Source of the DNA: Ktedonobacteraceae bacterium
GTDB lineage: Bacteria; Chloroflexota; Ktedonobacteria; Ktedonobacterales; Ktedonobacteraceae
Direction of reading: 5' to 3'
Assembly (NCBI GenBank): GCA_017354095.1
Contig: JAFMRP010000069.1
Span: forward strand, 1-11,075
Length of the DNA stretch: 11,075 bases
Under the pieces are notes generated by a model. The model ran no database searches. It was not told the DNA's origin and worked only from the letters and a program-made list of their open reading frames with translations. Both the position numbers and the translations under genes were made by a program. Below are positions 1-6,947 of this stretch, in pieces. Position 1 is the stretch's first letter. Every line of letters begins with the position of its first letter.

Positions 1-16
1 CGCGAGAAGTGTTCAT
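1..16 (-). CDS. 5' end of a gene truncated by the window edge, coupled to the SdpR-like regulator
   Basis: Only the first five codons (MNTSR) are inside the window. The ATG at 16-14 overlaps the TGA of the upstream regulator in an ATGA junction. A good Shine-Dalgarno (AGGGAGGAT) lies inside the regulator's last codons, about 7 nt from the ATG, so translation is probably coupled. The product cannot be read from five residues. Because the regulator is SdpR-like, and SdpR-type repressors are usually encoded with an SdpI-family membrane immunity/signalling protein, an SdpI-like protein is the best guess. That is an inference from context, not something seen. Confidence 0.6.
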
Positions 17-360
17 ACCGTATCCTCCCTGGATACATCCATTTCTTCTTCATTTTCAGACGAAGCCGCAAACGAGAGTTGGTCGTCCGTAGTAGGAGTT
101 TCGATGCCGCCAAACCAGTCGAACAGCTCCGTCATGAGATCCTGTAGTACGGTTGTATTGAGGGTATAGACCTGGAACTGCCCTCGCCGCTCGACCCGCA
201 CCAGGTCGGCCAGCTTGAGCACCGTCAGGTGATGTGATAGCGCCGTGCGGCCTATATGAGCATACTCAGCTAGCTCCCCGGCGGTGCGCTCGCCGCTGCG
301 CAAGTATTTCAAAATGCACCTTCGAGTCGGGTCCGCAATCGCTTTATATGCTTCTTGCAT
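13..360 (-). CDS. ArsR-fold winged-helix autorepressor, SdpR-like
   Basis: A 115-residue DNA-binding repressor of the ArsR fold. Residues 3-20 carry the typical AIADPTRR..IL opening. The recognition helix lies about 37-50 (GRTALSHHLTVLKLA), followed by the wing at 54-68. The stretch GQFQVYTLNTTVLQD (60-74) matches SdpR as I remember it more than metal-sensing ArsR proteins. The metal-binding ELCVCDL motif is absent and there is only one cysteine (C15), so arsenic sensing is unlikely. Residues 87-115 form an acidic tail unusual for the family. I chose ATG 360 over the in-frame GTG at 372 because AAAGGTGGGG upstream is a well-spaced Shine-Dalgarno for the ATG. It is the first gene of a leftward operon with the truncated gene at 16. 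The operator at 397-418 suggests autorepression. Confidence 0.85.
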   Translation of the reverse strand: MQEAYKAIADPTRRCILKYLRSGERTAGELAEYAHIGRTALSHHLTVLKLADLVRVERRGQFQVYTLNTTVLQDLMTELFDWFGGIETPTTDDQLSFAASSENEEEMDVSREDTV

Positions 361-396
361 AGCAGCCCCCACCTTTCCAAATCCTCACAATTTCAA

Positions 397-418
397 TATT
401 TCAGTATCTGCTGAAATA
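397..418. promoter_or_regulatory. Inverted-repeat operator candidate for the SdpR-like repressor
   Basis: Perfect 8-bp inverted repeat: TATTTCAG (397-404), 6-nt spacer, CTGAAATA (411-418). It covers the end of the -10 box and the predicted start site of the repressor promoter. Spaced dyads of this size at the promoter are typical operators of dimeric ArsR-fold repressors. Assignment to this repressor is inferred from position. Confidence 0.6.
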
Positions 419-445
419 ATAGCGCATCTACCAGGAAAAAATCAA
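416..445 (-). promoter_or_regulatory. Sigma-70-type promoter for the SdpR-like gene
   Basis: Reading leftward there is a -35 TTGATT (445-440), an 18-bp spacer and a -10 TATTAT (421-416). Transcription would start near 409, giving a leader of about 50 nt before the ATG at 360. The -10 box overlaps the inverted repeat at 397-418, the arrangement expected for a repressor that blocks its own promoter. Confidence 0.55.
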
Positions 446-480
446 GTGGCAAGGAAGATTCTGCGGCCACTGTCGAGTGA

Positions 481-518
481 GAAGTGGAGACAGGAGAAGC
501 ATACTCCACTTCGGTGGA
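481..518 (+). other. UUCG-capped hairpin with a competing upstream pairing
   Basis: TCCAC (505-509), loop TTCG (510-513) and GTGGA (514-518) form a C(UUCG)G tetraloop hairpin when read on the plus strand, one of the most stable RNA hairpin caps. The left half is also fully complementary over 9 bp to an upstream segment: GAAGTGGAG (481-489) with CTCCACTTC (504-512). The two pairings exclude each other, like an attenuator or antiterminator. No U-tract and no obvious gene depend on it, so function is unknown. Confidence 0.35.
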
Positions 519-617
519 TGCCCGGCTCGGTTCGCTTTAATCTCAAGAAGAATATATCTAATGATGTGATATATGTGGGGAATAAGCAAGCAGTACCATT
601 CGCACTTCAATGGTCCA

Positions 618-758
618 TCAGGCCAGACGTGCTTTGTGCGTTTGGCAATAATTCGTATATATAGCAGAACATAGCTCAAGAACAAACTTGATGAGCGCGC
701 TGACCACCAGGTCCATGAGCAAACCAATGAGAACTTTTGCTACTATTTGCCAGATCAT
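618..758 (-). CDS. Putative 46-residue amphipathic membrane peptide (small ORF)
   Basis: This frame encodes 46 residues. The first ~33 (starting MIWQIVAKVLIGLLMDL) are strongly hydrophobic, with charged residues K8, D16, K24 and E28 spaced as on an amphipathic helix. A short polar, basic tail with two cysteines (C30, C38) follows. Support for translation is AAAGGA, about 8 nt before the ATG at 758, in an otherwise non-coding AT-rich region. I do not recognise a family. Size and character recall small membrane proteins, type I toxins or leaderless bacteriocin-like peptides. It lies on the same strand as, and about 260 bp upstream of, the SdpR-like repressor, so a toxin/immunity connection is imaginable but unproven. 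It could also be chance. Confidence 0.35.
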   Translation of the reverse strand: MIWQIVAKVLIGLLMDLVVSALIKFVLELCSAIYTNYCQTHKARLA

Positions 759-1173
759 ACGTTCTATCCTTTGTATGATGTATAAAAATACAATCACAGC
801 ATTGAGAGCAATATCAGCTCTCCCAAATTCAGAAATAGTTGCTACCCAATTACTATTGTGATCATTTTAATCATCGATTATTAAACCATTCTTAAGAAGT
901 TGTTAGCGTTCTGAAAAAATAGCCAGAGCAATGAAAGATGCAACTTTTTCCACATTGCTACCGTGTAAACTAAGATTCAAGAGCATGCCCCGGCACTTTG
1001 TCATATGCCATTGGACTGATATATATTTTAGCTCGCCTGGGTCTCTCTTTTTCTGGCGTCTCGTATTCTATTCCTGATGGATAGGTGCCGTATTATCCAT
1101 GGAATGCTCATGATGCGAGTCTCGCGACATTACAGTATGCTTGATGAAAGCATAGAAAGGAAGGAAGGATCAT
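759..1173. other. 415-bp AT-rich intergenic region with several dyads
   Basis: No convincing gene. The left part, upstream of the small ORF, holds three inverted repeats: 804-822 (GAGAGC, 7-nt spacer, GCTCTC), 866-885 (a 20-bp near-palindrome centred on ATCGAT with one mismatched pair) and 889-898 (TTCTTAAGAA). The right part holds the plus-strand promoter candidate at 998-1025 and an 11-bp palindrome at 1115-1125 (GCGAGTCTCGC) in the leader of the ATPase operon, which could be an operator or a small RNA hairpin. I see no U-tract terminator. Confidence 0.5.
998..1025 (+). promoter_or_regulatory. Candidate promoter of the P-type ATPase operon
   Basis: TTGTCA (998-1003), a 16-bp spacer and TATATA (1020-1025), preceded by TG at 1017-1018, resemble an extended -10 promoter. 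Shifting to TATATT (1022-1027) gives an 18-bp spacer. The start site would be near 1032, leaving a leader of about 140 nt before the ATG at 1174. That leader contains the palindrome at 1115-1125. It is the best match upstream of the operon but has not been compared with a species-specific consensus. Confidence 0.4.
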
Positions 1174-1425
1174 ATGGATGTTGATGATTTTGCGCAACCT
1201 GAGGTCGGTATTGCGGCATTGGTCACGGCTACCATCTTCTCACCCAGAGTGCGCCGCTTCTTACGCCGTGGGCTGGTCTATGGTGCGGCGGGCGCGTTGA
1301 TGGCTGGTGATGCCGTGACATCCTTTACGAGAGGCATGAGACAGGGGGCCCGGCGCGCAAAGGAGGCAACTTCTCAGGAAGCTGATCAGGCCTCTCCGTC
1401 CGTCAAGGGGTCAGGAGGTTCCTAA
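1174..1425 (+). CDS. Small membrane-associated protein, DUF5132/PacL-like, first gene of the ATPase operon
   Basis: 83 residues. An acidic N-terminus is followed by two short hydrophobic stretches (about 11-22 and 33-50) separated by an arginine-rich turn (RVRRFLRRG, 25-33). A basic helix (RGMRQGARRAKEA, 53-65) and a Ser/Glu-rich tail follow. This resembles DUF5132 proteins, and the mycobacterial PacL (DUF1490) small proteins that scaffold metal-exporting P-ATPases. Similarity is by architecture and remembered motif flavour only. The usual C-terminal metal-binding Asp/His residues of PacL are not evident. The ATG is preceded by AAGGAAGGA with good spacing. It is separated by one base from the next ORF and lies upstream of the giant ATPase, so a role as membrane partner or chaperone of that pump is likely. 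Confidence 0.7.
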   Translation: MDVDDFAQPEVGIAALVTATIFSPRVRRFLRRGLVYGAAGALMAGDAVTSFTRGMRQGARRAKEATSQEADQASPSVKGSGGS

Positions 1426-1426
1426 C

Positions 1427-1852
1427 ATGAATCAGGAGCATGAAGCTGGTCATACTGTGAGTCGTGCAGAGGAGATGCTGGATCGCGCTGGGCAGAACAT
1501 AGGCTTCTTTGCTGGACAGGCGAGGCAGCGCGTCCAGCACGCTGCTACCTCCTTCTGTAGAGGACGTGGCCGGCAAGAACCATCGGAAGGCGAGCAGCTC
1601 GCCCCATCAATGAAAGATCAGGCTGAGAAAGCCACTTCAGAGACGCTAAAACGGGCCGAATACCTGGTCGATCAGGTGGAAGGTACTGCCGGCCTGCTGG
1701 CTACTGCGATCGGTTTCCGTCTCCGTCGTGCCACAGCCCGCTTGCGCGAGGAAGCGGAAGATATGTGGGCAGAGGCACAATCCTTACGCGAACAAAGCAA
1801 GCATCCGGCAGAGGAGCAGCCCTCCCATGATCAGGAGCAGGCAAAGACTTGA
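1427..1852 (+). CDS. Helical, charge-rich accessory protein with an internal duplication
   Basis: 141 residues, predicted almost entirely helical and rich in Glu, Arg, Ala and Gln; no signal peptide. Two related ~30-residue segments are visible: 13-42 (starting RAEEMLDRAGQNIGFFAG) and 76-105 (starting RAEYLVDQVEGTAGLLAT). Both have the pattern RAE..(L/V)D......GxxA.....R...A, a weakly hydrophobic patch next to basic residues. The second runs into ARLREEAEDMWAEAQSL, reminiscent of the Ala/Glu-rich helix of PacL (DUF1490) proteins. A strong Shine-Dalgarno (AGGAGGT, 1413-1419) inside the end of the previous gene shows coupled translation. I do not recognise a named family. Context suggests a membrane-peripheral partner of the downstream ATPase. 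Gene reality is well supported by the Shine-Dalgarno and operon position. Confidence 0.7.
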   Translation: MNQEHEAGHTVSRAEEMLDRAGQNIGFFAGQARQRVQHAATSFCRGRGRQEPSEGEQLAPSMKDQAEKATSETLKRAEYLVDQVEGTAGLLATAIGFRLRRATARLREEAEDMWAEAQSLREQSKHPAEEQPSHDQEQAKT

Positions 1853-1888
1853 TCTGGTTCTATAAAAATCTTGGAAGACAGTCAATAC

Positions 1889-1979
1889 ATGAATCATCCG
1901 GAAATTGCCCAAGATGAGGCGTTATGCGTGGCAATCTTCCTCCATTTCGCATCTTCCTGGAAATTTCCAGATGATTCAT
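1889..1979. repeat. 91-nt imperfect palindrome between accessory genes and ATPase
   Basis: ATGAATCATCCGGAAATT (1889-1906) pairs with AATTTCCAGATGATTCAT (1962-1979) at 17 of 18 positions. The interior adds nested or alternative pairings: AAGATG (1911-1916) with CATCTT (1950-1955), GAGG (1916-1919) with CCTC (1939-1942), and TTGCC (1905-1909) with GGCAA (1930-1934). The structure fills most of the 169-nt gap before the ATPase start at 2022. No T-run follows on either strand, so it is not a simple terminator. It may be an mRNA stem for processing or differential expression, a regulatory RNA, or a small palindromic mobile element. Confidence 0.6.
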
Positions 1980-2021
1980 CAATTACACGGCTACATATAG
2001 CGAGCGATAGGGCGGCAGAAC

Positions 2022-5000
2022 ATGCTTATTCATGCGGACGTTCCCACCATACCTTGTGTCCTTCATACTATTCCAGGCCGCGTGCGCGTGCGCGTATCAG
2101 GCTGGTCGGGACAGGGAAAGCACGATATAGAAACGCAACTGCGCCAGATTCAGGGCGTCTCTCGAGTGCAGGCCAATGCTCTCACCCGGAATATCCTCAT
2201 CTATTTTGATTCAGCAGTGACGGATGAGCAAACGATCCTGGAGAACATCGGCTCCCTCCAGCTCGACAAATTTCACGAACCACAGGACGACAAAGCGTCG
2301 CTCCCTCCTGCTCTACGCGAAAGACAGCAGAAGACGATTCGTGCCCGCATCGCTGTCCGTGGTATGGACCGTGATCCAGAACTGGCAAGGCGCGTCGTCG
2401 AGCGTCTCGAACGTAGACCGGGCGTACGTGCAAACGCGAGCCTGCTCACAGGCCGTGTCCTGGTGGAATTCGCGGAACGGCAGGCGGACCTGCAGGATTT
2501 GATCGCGGATGTTGCTGATGTAGAACTCCCTCCTCTGCCCGTAGAAGACCGTCCCGCTTATCCCCTGGACCCGGAGCCGATGATCCACGGTGCGGTTCGC
2601 TCTATTGGTGCAGCCCTCGGGCTGGGTATCCTGGCCATGCGCCGCGCCGCTGGTATGGTCGAACCGCTCCCCGGAGCTGGTATTGCTCTTCATGCTGCGA
2701 GCATCATTGGGATTCTTCAGAGCATTCCTCCACTTCGCTCTGGATTGCGCAAACTATTTGGACGTTTACCTGCCGATCTTCTCTTCCAGGTTCCTGGCAT
2801 TGCGACACTTACCCTGGCTAATAGCCCCCTTGGCCTGGCGGTCGCGGGCGCGGAATCGGTACGCCTGATGACCGAAGTACAGGCCCGGCAATCCTCGTGG
2901 CGCCGTTACGAAGAACGAGTGCAGCATGCACCTCCAGCGCAGCCAGATGCCGTCATCCGTCTGGAGGCTGGAGAACCCTCTCCCCTGGCTGCAACCATCA
3001 TAGAAGGAACCGGAACGGCCATTGGACGTGATGGCATGCCCGCGCCTGTCATGCCAGGCCATACCATTCCGCCTGGAGCACGGCTTCACGGTGGCCCATT
3101 CCTGGTACGATTGCGGTGCGAGGAATCCTTCCAGTCTTTTACGCCAGCGGCCCGTCCCGCCCCCGTTGCTCCATCGCTTTATGACCGCTACCAGCAAGCT
3201 TCTGGCTGGTTCTCGCTTGCCTATGCGGGCGTCATGGCGTTCTTCACCCGCTCGTTTAGCCAGACACTGGCCTCCCTCTTGCTCGTCAATTCACGCCCGG
3301 CGCTTGTCGGTCTGGAAGCCGCGAACCTCGGCGTCTCGGCCCGGGTTACACGCGTAGGCGCTACGGTGGTTGGCACACGCGCCCGCACTATTCGTCTCCC
3401 TGGTCTTCTTCTCCTCGATGGAGTACGCCTGCTCACCGGGCGACTGGAACTCGCTGATGCCCTCTCGCTGGTCGAAGATATGCAAACAGAAGATGCCCTG
3501 TCCTATGCGGCCAGCGTTGCCAACGCCGCCGGTTCTCCGTGGGGAGGAGGGATCTTTCACAATATCCGCCTGAAATCGGCTGTCCAGGGAGCCTTTGATG
3601 GCAGGGTGGCAACCGCTGTGATCGAGGGGAGGCAGTTCTCGCTTGGCCCTGTTGAGGATTGGAGCGCCATTCCTGAAGCAGCCTATGTGCGACAGAATGG
3701 CAATTATGTGCTGGTCCTCCGTCGCGAAGGCGAGGAAAAACCTGACGCTCTTATTGCGCTGCGGCCGCAGCTTGCTGAAAGCTTCCATGAGCTGGCTCAG
3801 ATGTGCGAGCGCTATGGAGTGGAGCTAGCTGTGCTTGCCGGTGGTGATCAAATAGCCGTGCAGTCGTTTGCCCGCAGGGCTCATATCACGCTCATCGACA
3901 ATGACGATGCGGTCAACGTTATTCGCGCCAGGCAACTGACGGGTGCGCTTGTTGCCTTTGTTTCCGATCATGCTGGCGCTGCGGCAGGCTTCGAGACATG
4001 CGACCTGGCTATTGGCATGACGGATGGTCGCAGCCATCTGCCCGTTCGTGCTGACCTGCTGGCTCCCGACTTGCGCACCGTCGCCGCCATTATCGAAGCC
4101 GCAGCCCGCCGCGAGGCTGCGGTACGCGACGCTGTAGGACTCTCCATCCTCTCGAACGCGATTGGCGTTGTGTGGGGCTTACGTCTGCCGGGGATGGTGG
4201 TGGCTTCGCGGGTCATATCGGTTGCTGCTCTCGCAACGTTTGCCAGCGGCTGGTTGAGATTACGCGGCGGCAAGCGAGCTCAGTCAACTCTCTCCACGCT
4301 GGTCGATCCACGACCCGAGCGCTGGGGACGTCAGAATGTACAGGATGTTCTGCATTTTTTCCATGCGTCAGAACAGGGTCTTTCCAGCGCTCAGGCGGCT
4401 GTACGACAACAAAAAGCGCTTTCACAGACCAGGCACCATCGACTGATTTCGCTTATCATGGATCAGGTGAAGTCCCCCGTGACCGCGCTTCTCCTGGGTG
4501 GCGCTGCCCTCTCCCTGCTCTTCGGTGCCCTCGGAGACGCCATCCTGATCACCGGTACTATCGTCGCCAGTGTCGGTATCACGGCCTGGCAGGAGCGTAA
4601 GGTGAATCGCGTGACCGAAGCACTCCAGCACATCGGAACGATCTCTGCGCGCGTCCTGCGTGACAATCAAGAAATGAAAGTACCGGCTGATGAGGTGGTA
4701 CCTGGAGATATCCTGCTGCTTGCAGCTGGGGATCGTGTGGCAGCCGATGCTCGCATTTTAGACGCTCAAGGCCTGGAAGTGGATGAGGCAGCCTTAACAG
4801 GAGAAGCGCTGCCGGTATCGAAAATGCCTGGTGGAGGCCAGGACTCCCGTCGTATCGTGCTGGAGGGCTCCGATGTCACCAGCGGATCAGGCCGTGCTGT
4901 GGTGGTTGCTGTAGGACCTCAGACACGGATGGGAGCCACCCGAACCGCGCTTTCTCTCGAGGAGATCGAATCTGACTCCCTGGGGGGGCGCCTGGGCAGA

Positions 5001-6887
5001 ATGTTGCATCTGTCAGTTCCCATCTCGCTGGCTAGCGGAGTGATTGTCATCGCTGCCGGTTTGCTCTGGGGACAACCACTCGCCTTGCTGCTGACAACCG
5101 GGGCAACGATTGCGCTTGCCGGTGTGCCAGAAGGATTGCCGCTGCTGGCGAAGATTGGGGAGTCTGGTGTGGCACGCCGCCTTGCTGGGGAGAAGGCACT
5201 GGTGCGCCGCCTCTCGGCAGTTGAGGCGCTTGGCCGCGTCAATGTGGCCTGCGCTGATAAAACTGGCACGATGACAAAAGGACGCCTTCAGCTGAGCCTG
5301 GTGGCCGATAGCGAGCAAGAAGCACGGTTGACGACAACTCCCGCTGACCTCAATCTACATTTGCGCCATATATTGCTCACAGCGGCCCTTGCCTGTCCAC
5401 ATCCCGAAGCTCACGATGCCAGGGCGCATCCTACTGACATCGCTGTCATGCAAGGGGCCATTGACGCTGGTCTCGGCCAGCAGTTACACATCCAGCATGA
5501 TGCCGAGCTCCCTTTTGATCCAATGCGTTCTTTCCACGCAACGCTTGTGCAAAAGCGGCTCTCTCTCAAGGGTGCTCCAGAGGCATTGCTCCCCCGCTGC
5601 CGCTGGCTGATGCGCGATGGGCAGCGTGCTCCCCTGGATGAGGAGGGGCGCAGCGCCCTTCTCCATCGCTTCCAGGGCCTTGCCGAACGTGGATTACGAG
5701 TGCTGATGGTTGCTGAAGGCTCGCAAGATGGCTCGCTCGACGATCCACAGGATCTGATCGCCCTGGGATTTGTCGGCATCAGCGATCCTTTGCGCCCAAC
5801 GGTCCATGCTGCTGTGAAGCGATGCCATGAGGCGGGCGTACGAGTCATCATGATCACTGGCGATCATCCCGCTACCGCGCGAACGATTGCGCGTGAGGCG
5901 GGCCTTCTCGCCAACGGTGGGGCTGTGCTTACCACAGAGGAGATTGCCGAACTGCAGAGTAGCGAACTCGATCGACGCCTGGAACATGCGGTGGTCATTG
6001 CACGTGCGACTCCCCTGGATAAGGTGCGCATTATTGAGAGCCTGCAACGACAGGGGCATACCATCGCAATGACAGGAGATGGCGTGAACGATGCCCCTGC
6101 TCTGCGCCTGGCAGATGTGGGGGTCGCGGTAGGCGGCGGCAGCACCGAGGTGGCTCGTCAAACTGCCGACGTGGTGATTACCGATGATGACTTCTCGACA
6201 CTGGTGGAAGCCTTTGTGGAAGGGCGCAGCTTCTGGCGTAATCTGCGCAGTGCTCTGGCTCTGCTGTTGGGAGGAAACTTCGCTGAACTTGGTCTGGTGG
6301 CTGTTGCAAGCATCCTGGGTGTGGGTTCACCACTGAACATCCGCCAGATTTTTGCCGTGAATGCCATCACCGATGTCTTCCCGGCCCTGGCCGTAGCCCT
6401 GCAACAACCAGAGCATCGCAACCTTGCCAGGCTCCAGCGTGAAGGGGAGACAGGTCTGGGTGGTCCATTACGCAGTGAGATCCTGCGTCGTGGCGTTGCG
6501 ACGATGGTGCCTGCGCTTGCCTCCTACCTGCTGATGCTGGGCCAGGGAGTGCCTCAGGCCCGCTCGGTTGCCTTTGCCAGTTTCGTTGCGACACAACTGG
6601 CCCAGACTATTGAGGTGAGCCGGCTCGAAGGTCGTCTTACGCTATCGGTTGTGGGGGCTGTCTCATGCTCCGTTGGGGTGCTGCTGGCGGCTTTCACGGT
6701 TCCTCCCCTGCGTGCTTTCTTACAACTGGTCGTCCCGTCTTCGCAGGGCTGGCTCCTCGTTGCCGGGGGAACGCTCGTCGCGCTTCTGCTGAATCGTACG
6801 ACCGCCTTGCCTGATGCCTTGCGCTGGATTTTGTCCTTCTTCTCTGCGCAACCAGCGGCAAGGCGGGCTTCAGCTCTGGCGCAGTAA
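2022..6887 (+). CDS. Giant P-type cation ATPase (CtpH/CtpI size class) with an inactive N-terminal ATPase-like half
   Basis: 1621-residue membrane pump driven by ATP. Residues ~10-75 and ~105-170 are two HMA2-like domains (first: IPGRVRVRV, then GVSRVQANALTRNILIYF) without CxxC. Residues ~190-770 look like a decayed P-type ATPase: the phosphorylation site reads DGVRLLTG (466-473) and the hinge reads SDHAGAA (648-654), and no TGE is evident. Residues ~820-1621 are an intact ATPase: TGE 926-928, PEGLP 1036-1040, DKTGT from D1079, KGAPE from K1183, TGD 1279-1281, GDGVND 1352-1357. Ion-site positions match SERCA: E1037 (E309), N1419 and E1422 (N768, E771), N1447, T1450, D1451 (N796, T799, D800), with Q1525 where SERCA has E908. 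So the pump half is P2A-like, for Ca, Mn or a similar ion. ATG 2022 is the first start after an in-frame TAG at 1998; its Shine-Dalgarno (AGGGCGG) is weak. Length is close to mycobacterial CtpH and CtpI. Confidence 0.95.
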   Translation: MLIHADVPTIPCVLHTIPGRVRVRVSGWSGQGKHDIETQLRQIQGVSRVQANALTRNILIYFDSAVTDEQTILENIGSLQLDKFHEPQDDKASLPPALRERQQKTIRARIAVRGMDRDPELARRVVERLERRPGVRANASLLTGRVLVEFAERQADLQDLIADVADVELPPLPVEDRPAYPLDPEPMIHGAVRSIGAALGLGILAMRRAAGMVEPLPGAGIALHAASIIGILQSIPPLRSGLRKLFGRLPADLLFQVPGIATLTLANSPLGLAVAGAESVRLMTEVQARQSSWRRYEERVQHAPPAQPDAVIRLEAGEPSPLAATIIEGTGTAIGRDGMPAPVMPGHTIPPGARLHGGPFLVRLRCEESFQSFTPAARPAPVAPSLYDRYQQASGWFSLAYAGVMAFFTRSFSQTLASLLLVNSRPALVGLEAANLGVSARVTRVGATVVGTRARTIRLPGLLLLDGVRLLTGRLELADALSLVEDMQTEDALSYAASVANAAGSPWGGGIFHNIRLKSAVQGAFDGRVATAVIEGRQFSLGPVEDWSAIPEAAYVRQNGNYVLVLRREGEEKPDALIALRPQLAESFHELAQMCERYGVELAVLAGGDQIAVQSFARRAHITLIDNDDAVNVIRARQLTGALVAFVSDHAGAAAGFETCDLAIGMTDGRSHLPVRADLLAPDLRTVAAIIEAAARREAAVRDAVGLSILSNAIGVVWGLRLPGMVVASRVISVAALATFASGWLRLRGGKRAQSTLSTLVDPRPERWGRQNVQDVLHFFHASEQGLSSAQAAVRQQKALSQTRHHRLISLIMDQVKSPVTALLLGGAALSLLFGALGDAILITGTIVASVGITAWQERKVNRVTEALQHIGTISARVLRDNQEMKVPADEVVPGDILLLAAGDRVAADARILDAQGLEVDEAALTGEALPVSKMPGGGQDSRRIVLEGSDVTSGSGRAVVVAVGPQTRMGATRTALSLEEIESDSLGGRLGRMLHLSVPISLASGVIVIAAGLLWGQPLALLLTTGATIALAGVPEGLPLLAKIGESGVARRLAGEKALVRRLSAVEALGRVNVACADKTGTMTKGRLQLSLVADSEQEARLTTTPADLNLHLRHILLTAALACPHPEAHDARAHPTDIAVMQGAIDAGLGQQLHIQHDAELPFDPMRSFHATLVQKRLSLKGAPEALLPRCRWLMRDGQRAPLDEEGRSALLHRFQGLAERGLRVLMVAEGSQDGSLDDPQDLIALGFVGISDPLRPTVHAAVKRCHEAGVRVIMITGDHPATARTIAREAGLLANGGAVLTTEEIAELQSSELDRRLEHAVVIARATPLDKVRIIESLQRQGHTIAMTGDGVNDAPALRLADVGVAVGGGSTEVARQTADVVITDDDFSTLVEAFVEGRSFWRNLRSALALLLGGNFAELGLVAVASILGVGSPLNIRQIFAVNAITDVFPALAVALQQPEHRNLARLQREGETGLGGPLRSEILRRGVATMVPALASYLLMLGQGVPQARSVAFASFVATQLAQTIEVSRLEGRLTLSVVGAVSCSVGVLLAAFTVPPLRAFLQLVVPSSQGWLLVAGGTLVALLLNRTTALPDALRWILSFFSAQPAARRASALAQ

Positions 6888-6947
6888 GCAGAGGGACAGA
6901 TCACGGCACAGGCTACATCAGTGGCCCGGCATTTCTCTGTTCACGAA

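Noticed and set aside
13..360. Arsenic-sensing ArsR controlling the arsC operon.
   Set aside because: It lacks the cysteine metal site, lies 9 kb from arsC, and resembles SdpR rather than ArsR sensors.
284..664. A 126-codon plus-strand open frame.
   Set aside because: It begins antisense inside the SdpR-like gene, crosses its promoter and operator, and has no Shine-Dalgarno or protein-like composition.
428..727. A 99-codon minus-strand frame overlapping the small amphipathic ORF.
   Set aside because: No ribosome binding site before its ATG and low-complexity, Trp/Ser/Leu-rich translation. The overlapping 46-codon frame has a better start.
931..1077. A 48-codon plus-strand frame upstream of the ATPase operon.
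   Set aside because: No Shine-Dalgarno, and it spans the best promoter candidate for the operon.
1853..2021. Possible metal riboswitch (yybP-ykoY manganese or NiCo type) before the ATPase.
   Set aside because: I do not see the conserved loop motifs of these classes; only a long stem is evident. An Infernal search would decide.
1871..2209. A 112-codon plus-strand frame running into the ATPase start.
   Set aside because: No ribosome binding site. It covers the palindrome at 1889-1979 and then shadows the ATPase in another frame.
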